DNA from: Desulfobacterales bacterium
GTDB taxonomy: Bacteria; Desulfobacterota; Desulfobacteria; Desulfobacterales; SpSt-501
Reading direction: 5' to 3'
DNA length: 39,258 bases
Assembly: GCA_030834695.1 (NCBI GenBank)
Contig: JAUQXK010000030.1
Coordinates: forward strand, 1-39,258
Of this stretch, positions 32,374 to 39,258 are shown piece after piece. The position numbers and the translations under genes were made by a program. The notes under the pieces were generated by a model that worked only from the letters and a program-made list of their open reading frames with translations, ran no database searches and was not told the DNA's origin. Positions within the stretch are counted from its first letter, which is position 1. Every line of letters begins with the position of its first letter.

Positions 32374-34110
32374 TTAACGGAGGCCTCTTTCCGGCCGAGT
32401 GAAGCTGTGGCACCGGGAGCAGTCGTACTTTTTATCCTTCACGTGCTTATCGTGAACGGATTTGAAGCCCGGATTTTTCTTGCTCTCGTGGCATTGGCTG
32501 CAGGTCACTGCTTCGGAATTCTTCAACCCATATCCCAGATCACCTTTCAGATTGATGCGGGTGGTCGTTCCGTGACAGGCCGCACAGCTCAGCGCCTGGG
32601 ATGGCGGGCTGACCTGATGGTTCAGCAGCTGGAACGTGTCCGTTTTGACCCAGCTGAAAGCGTCATCTTCTGGGTAGCCCATGTTCCTAAGCCCAGCCTG
32701 GACTGCCAGCGTTGCCCGGTTCTGGGCATCCGCACTGCGGAAAAACACATTCGTGTCCAGAGCGATCAGCTCCCCGCTTTCATCCCGCATGGGCTGCTCG
32801 GCCGTCTTGTACTTGAACGGGTAGAGCTTGCTGTCCGGCGATGGGTCGTTCACGGCGCCGTCCGGCCTTGAGGTCGGGTAGGCTCCTGTTTTGGGGTCGA
32901 TTTCGGCGGCTTCCCCGAGAACGTAATTGTAGCTGTAACGGTTCCAGAACCGGTATTTCGGGGTCAGGTTGTTGGCCCTGGTGCTGGTCGGATGATACGG
33001 AACCGCCGTGGCATGCGAGCTCAGCCAGGTCCGGTGGGTTTCGGTGGCCTCGTCCGCCGCAGTATCGCCGGCATTTTTAGCGTAGGTGGGAATGTGGCAG
33101 GTCTGGCAGGCTACCCGCGCCACATGTCGGTTGATATCCGCTGTCGAGTGCCCGCTGGTGGTCGTCTTATTCGTATGGCAGTTGGTGCATGCCATCTCGA
33201 CATCCAGGTCGGTCTGGCGCAGGTCGGAGCCCCGGCCGGCGATCCGGTGGTTCTGGGTGACATGGCACTCCTGGCACTTCATGTCCGCTCCGGCAACGGC
33301 CATGTGCCGGTCAAACTGAACGTCGGTGGTGTTGGCGGTCGCCAGCGCGAGATCCCCGCGTTTGACCGCATCGCCGCCGCCGGCCTTGGCGTGGCAGGAC
33401 AGGCAGTTCGACCGTTCGGGCAGATGTACGGTCTGAACGGCCTTGCTCAGCGTAATGGTCATATTGGCCGTGTCCGGCACAAAGGTGCCGTTGACCTTGA
33501 TCCGTTTGTAATCCTTCTGATGGCAGACCAGGCAGTCGATGTTCTTGAGCTGCTCGTCGGTTGGAGTTGATGTGGCAACCGGTAGGGCACCCAGGCCGGC
33601 ATGGCAGCTGCCGCAGTCCGCCCAGTTGGCCAGAATGTTGATGCAGTAGCTGTTGACGGCGTTTGAAATCTTGCCCTGAATGGGCGGGCCGCTGGTGCGG
33701 TAAAGAGCCTCTCCCTCCCACTGATAATGAGTGGAGGCGTGCATATCACGGGCCTGCTCCTTATGGCAGGACAGGCACGCCCCGGGGGTTCCGTCCCAGG
33801 CAAGATTGGCATGGGGGTTTGATTCTCCGCCGCCCCCGCCGGTGGTGACTTGATCCACGCCGTTGCAGTCCTGGTCGATCCCGTCGTCGGGAATTTCCGG
33901 GGCACCGGGATAGATGGATGCGTTACGGTCGTTGCAGTCCACGGTTTTGGGGAAACCGTCCTTGTCGCGGTCAACGCGCCGGTCTGCAAGGTTGTCGCGG
34001 CTTCTATTTTCCCTGGACTCCGCGCCCCAGGAGTTTGAAAAAAACACCCACGACATTGCGCTCAACGCCAGGATTAAAATTCCTATTCGATAGTAGGCGT
34101 CCTTGGTCAT
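32374..34110 (-). CDS. Ten-heme cytochrome with MopE-type metal-binding motif, OTR-like
   Basis: 578 residues with an N-terminal signal/anchor (about 9-30). Residues 47-86 form a MopE-like metal-binding motif (DRDKDGFPKTVDCND, then YPGAPEIPDDGIDQDCNG). Ten CXXCH sites begin at Cys112, 166, 193, 236, 279, 308, 335, 509, 537 and 564; the order and the GGGDAVKRGDL segment recall octaheme tetrathionate reductase (OTR) relatives. Residues 340-505 lack hemes. A GGAGG site is six bases before the ATG. The long leader contains a c-di-AMP riboswitch, so expression probably responds to that nucleotide. Function as oxidoreductase or electron conduit is inferred. Confidence 0.9.
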   Translation of the reverse strand: MTKDAYYRIGILILALSAMSWVFFSNSWGAESRENRSRDNLADRRVDRDKDGFPKTVDCNDRNASIYPGAPEIPDDGIDQDCNGVDQVTTGGGGGESNPHANLAWDGTPGACLSCHKEQARDMHASTHYQWEGEALYRTSGPPIQGKISNAVNSYCINILANWADCGSCHAGLGALPVATSTPTDEQLKNIDCLVCHQKDYKRIKVNGTFVPDTANMTITLSKAVQTVHLPERSNCLSCHAKAGGGDAVKRGDLALATANTTDVQFDRHMAVAGADMKCQECHVTQNHRIAGRGSDLRQTDLDVEMACTNCHTNKTTTSGHSTADINRHVARVACQTCHIPTYAKNAGDTAADEATETHRTWLSSHATAVPYHPTSTRANNLTPKYRFWNRYSYNYVLGEAAEIDPKTGAYPTSRPDGAVNDPSPDSKLYPFKYKTAEQPMRDESGELIALDTNVFFRSADAQNRATLAVQAGLRNMGYPEDDAFSWVKTDTFQLLNHQVSPPSQALSCAACHGTTTRINLKGDLGYGLKNSEAVTCSQCHESKKNPGFKSVHDKHVKDKKYDCSRCHSFTRPERGLR

Positions 34111-34384
34111 GGTTAACCTCCTGCGCTGGTGATTGCTTTCTATGTGAAACCATCAGCCGCTGCTTGGGGCGGTGATGGTGATATCAAACCACCCGGATCC
34201 GACGATCCAAAATGGACCGGAACGGACCGGGAGCTATCAACTCGTTCGTTCAGGTTGCAGAGAACTCGGGCGATAAGTTGGAATACAGGGATGTTGCTTA
34301 AAAATAGCAGATAAGCATGCGGTTCACCTCCGGAATTGAGTTGGGTGGAGGAAAGACCTCCGTTCAATTCCGAAGGTTTTCCTC
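34111..34384. other. Leader of the ten-heme cytochrome gene downstream of the riboswitch
   Basis: About 275 bases of probable 5' untranslated RNA (minus). A nested hairpin (34327-34376) has outer arms CCTCCGGAATTGA / TCAATTCCGAAGG (one mismatch) and inner GGAGG-AAAGA-CCTCC. In the transcript its 3' arm contains GGAGGTGAAC, a Shine-Dalgarno eight bases before an ATG that opens a six-codon frame (MLICYF). This could be a leader peptide controlled by the hairpin. No poly-T terminator was found. Confidence 0.5.
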
Positions 34385-34505
34385 ATCGACGCCGACGAGG
34401 TTAGCTGATGGGCTAGGGCCGAAGAGGATTACCCTTCGCCGATTGGCGATGCGCCCCGATGAATTGGATCCCCCGTTCTCGATGCTTTTCGAGATTAGGC
34501 GTTAG
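34385..34505 (-). promoter_or_regulatory. ydaO-yuaA cyclic-di-AMP riboswitch
   Basis: Reading the minus strand from about 34505: CGCCTAATCTCG, then a CTCGA...TCGAG stem, ACGGGGGATCC, ATCGGGGCGCATCGCC, a GCGAAGG..CCTCTTCGGC stem, then CATCAGCTAACCTCGTCGGC and GTCGATGAGG. Segments CGGGGGA.CC, GGGG.GAATC-like and CAGCTAACCTCGT.GGCG are the signature of the ydaO-yuaA class; ACGCC and GGCGT pair as P1. An alternative CCTCGTCG/CGATGAGG stem would compete with P1, a plausible switching element. TTGACA at 34544-34539 is a candidate -35 box, with a weak -10 near 34521. Confidence 0.88.
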
Positions 34506-34824
34506 GCTGGAATTATGGTTATCCTACCCTGTGGCATATGTCAAGGCTTCATGAAAATAGCGCCTAATTTTATTCGAAAACAGCAATTGCACGCATGCAT
34601 GATAGAGGGTGGGAAAGACCACGATGCATTGCACCGCCTACCAAATACAGTCTTTACCCCATATCCGCCCCCAAATTAATATGTTAGGCTCACATAGTAA
34701 CAAAAAGCCATGAGCCTTTTCCCAACAACGTGTATATTTACTTTAATTATAACGTGATAAGTTGGCTAGAAAGGTTCGCATACATCTTGAAAAAAAATCT
34801 TTCGTCCCCTCATTTTGACGGACA
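34506..34824. other. Promoter region between the riboswitch leader and the sigma-54 activator gene
   Basis: 319 bases separating divergent transcripts. It must hold the promoters of both: the TTGACA near 34544 on the minus strand is the only strong candidate box seen. The region upstream of the activator is AT-rich with no readable -24/-12 site. Confidence 0.4.
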
Positions 34825-37527
34825 ATGACGATTAAGGACAACAAGCGGCTTTATGCTTCGGTTCTGGTTTGGATCTCGGGATTCTGCGGGCTTTACATCA
34901 CTGCTGTCTACAGCTTCCCCCTTTTCCATTCATTGGCCGAAATGTCCAGCACGGCCGTTGCCGTAGCGATTTTCATGCTCGTCTGGAATGTCCGCCGATC
35001 TTTGGATAACACCTACCTGCTTTTTATTGGTGTGGCTTACCTCTTTATCGGTTGCCTTGAACTTATCCACGTCTTGGCCTTCAAAGGCATGGAGGTGTTC
35101 AGCGGGCATGATGAAAACCTCTCGATACAACTCTGGGTGGCTGCCCGTTACATCGAGAGTATTTCACTTCTGATCGCACCTCTTCTTGTTGGAAGAAAGT
35201 TGGACCTGAGGTTCGTCTTCACAGGATATGCTCTGGTTTTTTCCATTCTCCTGGGTGCGATTTTTCTCTGGGAGGTTTTCCCCGCCTGTTACGTGCCGGG
35301 GATAGGGCTGACCACCTTCAAGACCGCAAGTGAGTACGCCATCAGCGCTTTTCTGATAGCCTCCATCGCCATCCTGGTCAAGAACCGGGAAAACTTCGAC
35401 CCGGAAATGGTCCGGTTGCTGGTGGCGTCCATCGCCCTGTCCTTCGTTTCGGAATTTTTTTTCTCAAGCTTCGAGCATACTTACGGATTCCTGGGCCTTT
35501 GCGGCCATTTTTTGAGGCTCCTGGCTTTTTATTTTATTTACAAAGCCATCATCGAGCTAGGGACGGCCAAGCCGTTCAACATGCTTTTCAAAAACCTGGT
35601 TGAGAGTGAGAGATCTCTGAAAAAGTCCCATGACGAGCTGGAGTTGCGGGTCGAAGAGCGAACGGCCGATCTGACCAAAACCTGCGAACAGCTTTCGCGG
35701 CAGATCGAGGAGCGCACGCGCGCCGAAGAAGCGCTGCAAAAATCCGAGTTGAAATACCGCATCCTGGCAGACCACAACTATGACTGGGAGTGGTGGCGGG
35801 ACCAGCAGGGAAACTCTATCTATGTCTCACCTTCATGCGAGAAGATCTCCCAGCACACACCCGAGGAATTTTCAGCTGATCCGGATTTGATTTCCAAAAT
35901 CCTTCACCCGGAAGACCGACCTTCCTTCTCAAAGCATTTAAGCGAAATTGAGGACCAAGGCCTGTCAGGTGAGATTGAGTTTCGAATCATTCGGCCGGAC
36001 GGATCCGTCCGATGGATCGCCCACGCCTGCCAACCCGTTTTTGATGAAAACGGTAAATTTTTAGGCCGGCGTGGCAGCAACCGCGATATCACCCAGCGCA
36101 AGGAGGCCGAAAGGTCACTGAACGAAAGCGAAGTGCGCTACCGCAGCTTGGTAGATTGCATGAACGAAGGCTTCGCCATCGGGGATGAAAAAGGAACTTT
36201 CGTCTATGCCAACAATAAACTATGCGAAATGTTAGGATGTGCCTATGAAGAGGTTGTCGGTCGGCCTGCGCAAAATTGGCTGTCGGAGGCCGGCCGCCAA
36301 ATCCTCAGCGAGCAGATGATCGAACGGGAAAAAGGGGGGCGAAAGCCTTATGAAATCGAATGGAAAAGAGGAGATGGCTCAACCCGCCATGCGTTGGTCT
36401 CGCCGACGCCTCTCTTCGGGGAAAATGGTCGATTCAAAGGAAGCTCTGCGGTCATCACCGATATCACCGAACTTAAGAAGGCGGAGGAGTCATTGCGCAG
36501 AGCCTTATCTGAAAATCAGAAACTGCGGGAGCGGCTCGAGGCCGAAAACACCTATTTTCGCCAGGAAAGCGAAACAAGACACCAGTTCGGCAATATCATC
36601 GGCCAAAGCAACGCCCTGAAGCATGTCCTCTACCGGGCGGAGCAGGTGGCGGCCACGAACGCAACGGTTCTAATCCTCGGCGAGACGGGCGCGGGAAAGG
36701 AACTGATCGCCGCTGCAATTCACCAGATGAGTTCTCGCAAGGACATGCCCTTGATCACGGTCAACTGTGCCGCGCTACCGCCGCATCTGATCGAAAGCGA
36801 GCTTTTTGGCCGCGAGAAGGGCGCCTTCACCGGATCGGATGCCCGGCAGGCAGGCCGGTTCGAAATCGCCGACGGATCCACACTTTGCTTGGACGAAATT
36901 GGTGAGCTGCCGATGGAGGTGCAGGCCAAGCTGCTGAGGGTGGTTCAGAACAATGAATTCGAGCGGCTGGGCTCTCCCAGAACCATCCGGGTGAATGTGC
37001 GCATCATTGCAACGACCAATCGGAATCTTGAGGAAGAGGTCCACAAGGGCCGCTTCCGCCAGGATCTCTATTACCGCCTGAACGTCTATCCTCTCACCGT
37101 TCCACCGTTGCGGCAGCGCAGGGACGACATCCCGTTTTTGGTCCAGTTTTTTTTGGAGCAATATGCCAGGAACCTTGGTAAGGAGTTCACCTCAATCCAA
37201 AATGAGGTGATGAGGATGCTCCAGGAATACGATTGGCCCGGAAACGTACGCGAGTTGAGAAACGTCATCGAGCGCGCCGTTATTCTTTGCCCCGGTCCTG
37301 TCTTACAGATGTTCGATCGACTCGAGAATCAGGCCTGCTCCAATTCTTCGGCAGGCCTGCGTACGATGGAGGAAACCGAGCGTGAACAGATCCTCAGGAC
37401 GCTTGGCGAAACCCGGTGGCGAATCAACGGTGCCACGGGGGCCTCCGCGATCCTTGGCCTGCACCCAAGCACTTTAAGGGCGCGAATGCACAAGCTCGGT
37501 ATACGTCGCCCTGAAACCAATAATTAG
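34825..37527 (+). CDS. MASE3-PAS-PAS sigma-54-dependent transcriptional activator
   Basis: 900 residues. An N-terminal MASE3-type membrane sensor with about seven helices (about 10-235) is followed by a coiled coil (about 245-300), two PAS domains with PAC tails (about 305-425 and 430-550), a short coiled coil and an AAA+ sigma-54 interaction domain: Walker A GETGAGKE from 619, the GAFTGSD loop from 666 that contacts sigma-54, and Walker B LDEIGEL near 689. A Fis-type helix-turn-helix closes the chain (about 855-895; [22 protein letters not shown] cut). All catalytic and contact motifs are intact. A membrane-embedded activator of this layout is unusual compared with soluble enhancer-binding proteins. 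No clear Shine-Dalgarno. The -24/-12 site downstream is its probable target. Confidence 0.93.
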   Translation: MTIKDNKRLYASVLVWISGFCGLYITAVYSFPLFHSLAEMSSTAVAVAIFMLVWNVRRSLDNTYLLFIGVAYLFIGCLELIHVLAFKGMEVFSGHDENLSIQLWVAARYIESISLLIAPLLVGRKLDLRFVFTGYALVFSILLGAIFLWEVFPACYVPGIGLTTFKTASEYAISAFLIASIAILVKNRENFDPEMVRLLVASIALSFVSEFFFSSFEHTYGFLGLCGHFLRLLAFYFIYKAIIELGTAKPFNMLFKNLVESERSLKKSHDELELRVEERTADLTKTCEQLSRQIEERTRAEEALQKSELKYRILADHNYDWEWWRDQQGNSIYVSPSCEKISQHTPEEFSADPDLISKILHPEDRPSFSKHLSEIEDQGLSGEIEFRIIRPDGSVRWIAHACQPVFDENGKFLGRRGSNRDITQRKEAERSLNESEVRYRSLVDCMNEGFAIGDEKGTFVYANNKLCEMLGCAYEEVVGRPAQNWLSEAGRQILSEQMIEREKGGRKPYEIEWKRGDGSTRHALVSPTPLFGENGRFKGSSAVITDITELKKAEESLRRALSENQKLRERLEAENTYFRQESETRHQFGNIIGQSNALKHVLYRAEQVAATNATVLILGETGAGKELIAAAIHQMSSRKDMPLITVNCAALPPHLIESELFGREKGAFTGSDARQAGRFEIADGSTLCLDEIGELPMEVQAKLLRVVQNNEFERLGSPRTIRVNVRIIATTNRNLEEEVHKGRFRQDLYYRLNVYPLTVPPLRQRRDDIPFLVQFFLEQYARNLGKEFTSIQNEVMRMLQEYDWPGNVRELRNVIERAVILCPGPVLQMFDRLENQACSNSSAGLRTMEETEREQILRTLGETRWRINGATGASAILGLHPSTLRARMHKLGIRRPETNN

Positions 37528-37640
37528 AATCAGGTTTTCCCGCCTATAACAGCCGCAGAAATATCAGCATTTTGAGACTTCACCAAATCCTGAGAGTCCG
37601 TCCTTTCAGTTTACCCTCTCATCCACCAACCAGTCCGGTG

Positions 37641-37668
37641 CTAATAAATTGTTTTTAAACAATATTAG
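37641..37668. promoter_or_regulatory. Imperfect inverted repeat, candidate activator binding site
   Basis: CTAATAAATTGTTT and AAACAATATTAG pair across a TT centre with a two-base bulge in the left arm. It lies about 65 bases upstream of the predicted sigma-54 start point, a plausible place for a Fis-type activator dimer. Confidence 0.5.
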
Positions 37669-37692
37669 TATGTTTTCGGGCCGCCGACACGA

Positions 37693-37709
37693 TTGGCAAA
37701 CTAATTGCT
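37693..37709 (+). promoter_or_regulatory. Sigma-54 (-24/-12) promoter of the ABM/multicopper oxidase unit
   Basis: TTGGCA-AACTAA-TTGCT: the invariant GG and GC are separated by exactly ten bases, as in TGGCAC-N5-TTGCW. Transcription would start near 37720, two bases before the ATG of the next gene. Confidence 0.75.
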
Positions 37710-37721
37710 AACCATCCAAGC

Positions 37722-38063
37722 ATGTTGAAGTTGATTGTCCGCATGAAAGTGCTGCCTGAAAAGCTCAAAGAACTCACCCAAACGGTCGCTACACTGGTTA
37801 AGTCTATTAGAATAGCCAATGGGTGCAAGAGCTGTGATTATTTCTGCAGCATAGAGGATGAAAACGAACTCTGCCTATTCGAGGAATGGGAAAACCACGA
37901 GGTCCTCGACAAACATTTGCAGTCGGAACACTTCAAGGTGCTGTTGGGAGCGACGAATCTTCTCGAAGCCCCTCACGAGGTTAAAGTTTACCATGGGATT
38001 AGGCCCCGTGCGGATGCGTCGGCGCTCCCAACCGATGACTTGCCGGGGTGCTTGATCATTTAG
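37722..38063 (+). CDS. ABM-domain protein (antibiotic biosynthesis monooxygenase / YgiN-like)
   Basis: 113 residues. The first about 95 form an ABM ferredoxin-like fold: [35 protein letters not shown] (cut in the middle), then [10 protein letters not shown]. The C-terminal tail ([14 protein letters not shown]) is extra. YgiN-type members act as quinol monooxygenases, others bind heme; no specific active residue can be assigned. The N-terminal strand requires the first ATG, yet the sigma-54 start point lies about two bases upstream, so the mRNA would be practically leaderless. It is 55 bases before the multicopper oxidase gene. Confidence 0.85.
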   Translation: MLKLIVRMKVLPEKLKELTQTVATLVKSIRIANGCKSCDYFCSIEDENELCLFEEWENHEVLDKHLQSEHFKVLLGATNLLEAPHEVKVYHGIRPRADASALPTDDLPGCLII

Positions 38064-38118
38064 AATTGAGCAGTTCCCCCTCAAAGCGGTCGGTCACCCT
38101 CAAAGAAAGGAGAAAATC

Positions 38119-39258
38119 ATGAACAGGCGCAAGATTAAGGTTCTAATTTGTTGTCTACTGGCAGTCGCCGTCGCCGCCTGGTCGGTCGGCGATGCCCTGG
38201 CAGCTAAAAAGGCCACCAAAGACGAAGTGAATAAAAAGCTCGGAAAAGTGACGCCCAGCGAGCAGAAGGCCGCCGCTAAGCGCGCCAAAGACCAAGGCAT
38301 TCTACCCGGAGTAGCCGCGCTCGCTGCCCAGGCGCCCGACCCGGGCGGGGTGCCGCATTATTTCGGCCCCTACGGCAACTGGGCTTTCAGCCCGCTGCCG
38401 AGAGGGCCCGTTGCTACCGTCACCCCTATGAGTCCAGGCTCAGGGTATACCGCCCCAGTTGTAACGATCGAGGATGCATACCTCCCGGTCGGCGCGTTTA
38501 CACCGGCTGCGGTTACCGCCGTCCTCGGAGACGGACCCATCGCCAGCGTCACGGTCATCAGCGGAGGCAGTGGCTATACCGCTCCTGTGGTCACCATCAC
38601 GGACCCTACTGGCACCGGCGCTGAGGTTCTCGCCAGCGTCAATGCAGGCGTCATCGTTGACTTCACGGTCATCAACGGAGGCAGTGGCTATACCGCTCCT
38701 GTGGTCACCATCACGGATGCTTCTGGCATCGACGCTGATGCTTCGGCCGTTATTGGACAAGCCTCCATCGTTAGCTTCACCATCAACAATGGCGGCAGCG
38801 GGTATATGGCTCCCGTTGTCACCATTACGGATTCTACAGGTACAGGCGCCACGGCCGACGCAATCATTGGTGGCACGCTCGCCGGCGGCATGCGTAAGTT
38901 CGTCGACAGCATGCCAGGTCTGGGGCCTTCCGGAGCGAACACCCTTGGACAATATATCCCTGTTGCTGTAGCCGATACGACGGCCCATCAGGGATCCGAT
39001 TACTACGAAATCGCCCTGGTAGAGTATAGCGAGAAGATGCATTCAGACCTGCCAGCAACTAAACTGCGGGGCTACGTGCAGCTTGAAACGCCGGGAACAC
39101 TGGCGGCAATGGCCGCCATGAACCCGCCGCTTGTCAGCAAGCACATCGACTTAGGCGGTGGGCTTTTTGCAGTAGATAATCCCCACTACCTGGGGCCTCT
39201 CATCGTTGCCAAGGGGAGGGCTCACGGCGTAGCCAGCCCCGCGGGTGACGCGAAGCCG
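38119..39258 (+). CDS. Multicopper oxidase with tandem GGSGYTAP repeats (partial, runs off the window)
   Basis: 380 codons without a stop. A Sec signal peptide ends near GDALA (residue 28). After a Lys/Ala-rich stretch and [12 protein letters not shown], four tandem repeats occupy about 97-252. From about 257 the sequence is the N-terminal cupredoxin region of a multicopper oxidase ([61 protein letters not shown]). Relatives oxidise Mn(II), phenols or other metals. Copper ligands lie beyond the window. AAAGGAG precedes the ATG by six bases. It is the second gene of the sigma-54 unit. Confidence 0.85.
   Translation, partial: MNRRKIKVLICCLLAVAVAAWSVGDALAAKKATKDEVNKKLGKVTPSEQKAAAKRAKDQGILPGVAALAAQAPDPGGVPHYFGPYGNWAFSPLPRGPVATVTPMSPGSGYTAPVVTIEDAYLPVGAFTPAAVTAVLGDGPIASVTVISGGSGYTAPVVTITDPTGTGAEVLASVNAGVIVDFTVINGGSGYTAPVVTITDASGIDADASAVIGQASIVSFTINNGGSGYMAPVVTITDSTGTGATADAIIGGTLAGGMRKFVDSMPGLGPSGANTLGQYIPVAVADTTAHQGSDYYEIALVEYSEKMHSDLPATKLRGYVQLETPGTLAAMAAMNPPLVSKHIDLGGGLFAVDNPHYLGPLIVAKGRAHGVASPAGDAKP
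38407..38874 (+). repeat. Four tandem coding repeats of about 38-42 codons
   Basis: Within the oxidase, residues 97-138, 140-177, 178-215 and 216-252 each carry [13 protein letters not shown] followed by a variable acidic/Ala stretch. Repeats two to four are nearly identical in the core [17 protein letters not shown] copies are similar enough (GGAGGCAGTGGCTATACCGC twice) to suggest recent duplication. Confidence 0.9.

Noticed and set aside
34140-34367. 75-codon minus-strand frame in the cytochrome leader
   Set aside because: It starts with TTG inside the leader hairpin and lacks any domain; the region is better explained as regulatory RNA.
1-39258. CRISPR arrays, phage or plasmid genes, integrase and att sites
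   Set aside because: No regularly spaced repeats, integrase, capsid or replication genes were seen anywhere in the window.

Overview
The window looks like a piece of a chromosome from a free-living anaerobe of the Desulfobacterota (former Deltaproteobacteria). This is inferred from gene content: a GldA/GldF/GldG-type ABC operon ending in a DUF4340 gene, lipoprotein and periplasmic multiheme cytochromes (9 and 10 CXXCH motifs), a MopE-type metal-binding motif, a membrane-bound PAS sigma-54 activator, and DtxR-controlled metal uptake. No rRNA, tRNA, CRISPR array or plasmid/phage backbone was seen. Most of the window is GC-rich; about 26.9-28.7 kb is visibly more AT-rich.

Layout. 1-6.5 kb: a periplasmic DegP/HtrA protease (minus strand, its last stop base just outside the window) is divergent from a four-gene ABC exporter operon (ATPase, ABC-2 permease, GldG-like auxiliary protein, DUF4340 protein); both promoters are readable. 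6.9-14.3 kb (all minus): a PQQ-type aldose dehydrogenase, a small lipoprotein, an ExoD-like membrane protein, a ZIP metal transporter split by a frame change, a CNNM/CorB-type transporter, and a Tim44-domain/Bax-inhibitor-1 pair. The last pair sits behind a clear promoter, a yybP-ykoY manganese riboswitch and an intrinsic terminator. 14.6-20.7 kb: a DUF457 membrane protein, the wreck of an IS91-like transposase, a BNR-repeat sialidase-like protein, a REP-like palindrome and an acyl-CoA synthetase followed by a strong terminator.

21.2-26.6 kb (minus): a DtxR-family regulator and a TroABCD/MntABCD-type Mn/Zn/Fe ABC importer with two palindromic operators ahead of the binding-protein gene. Both permease subunits carry a C-terminal DtxR-like winged-helix and dimerisation module. 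26.9-28.7 kb: a caspase-like lipoprotein and a second, unknown lipoprotein in an AT-rich pair.

29.4-39.3 kb is an electron-transfer/metal-oxidation region: a degraded multicopper-oxidase tail, an orphan receiver domain, a nine-heme lipoprotein cytochrome, a small PilZ-like protein, and a ten-heme MopE/OTR-like cytochrome on the minus strand whose leader contains a ydaO-yuaA cyclic-di-AMP riboswitch. Next come a MASE3-PAS-PAS-sigma-54 activator, a -24/-12 promoter directly downstream of it, a small ABM monooxygenase and a multicopper oxidase with tandem GGSGYTAP repeats that runs off the window.

Two themes tie the window together. One is metal (probably manganese) homeostasis: Mn riboswitch, DtxR regulator, Tro-type importer, ZIP, CNNM and BI-1 proteins. 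The other is extracytoplasmic redox chemistry: multiheme cytochromes, copper oxidase and MopE motif, under c-di-AMP and sigma-54 control. The strongest candidates for something undescribed are the Mn-riboswitch/Tim44/BI-1 operon, the c-di-AMP-riboswitch/multiheme-cytochrome unit, the sensor-fused permease pair, and the sigma-54/ABM/multicopper-oxidase unit.
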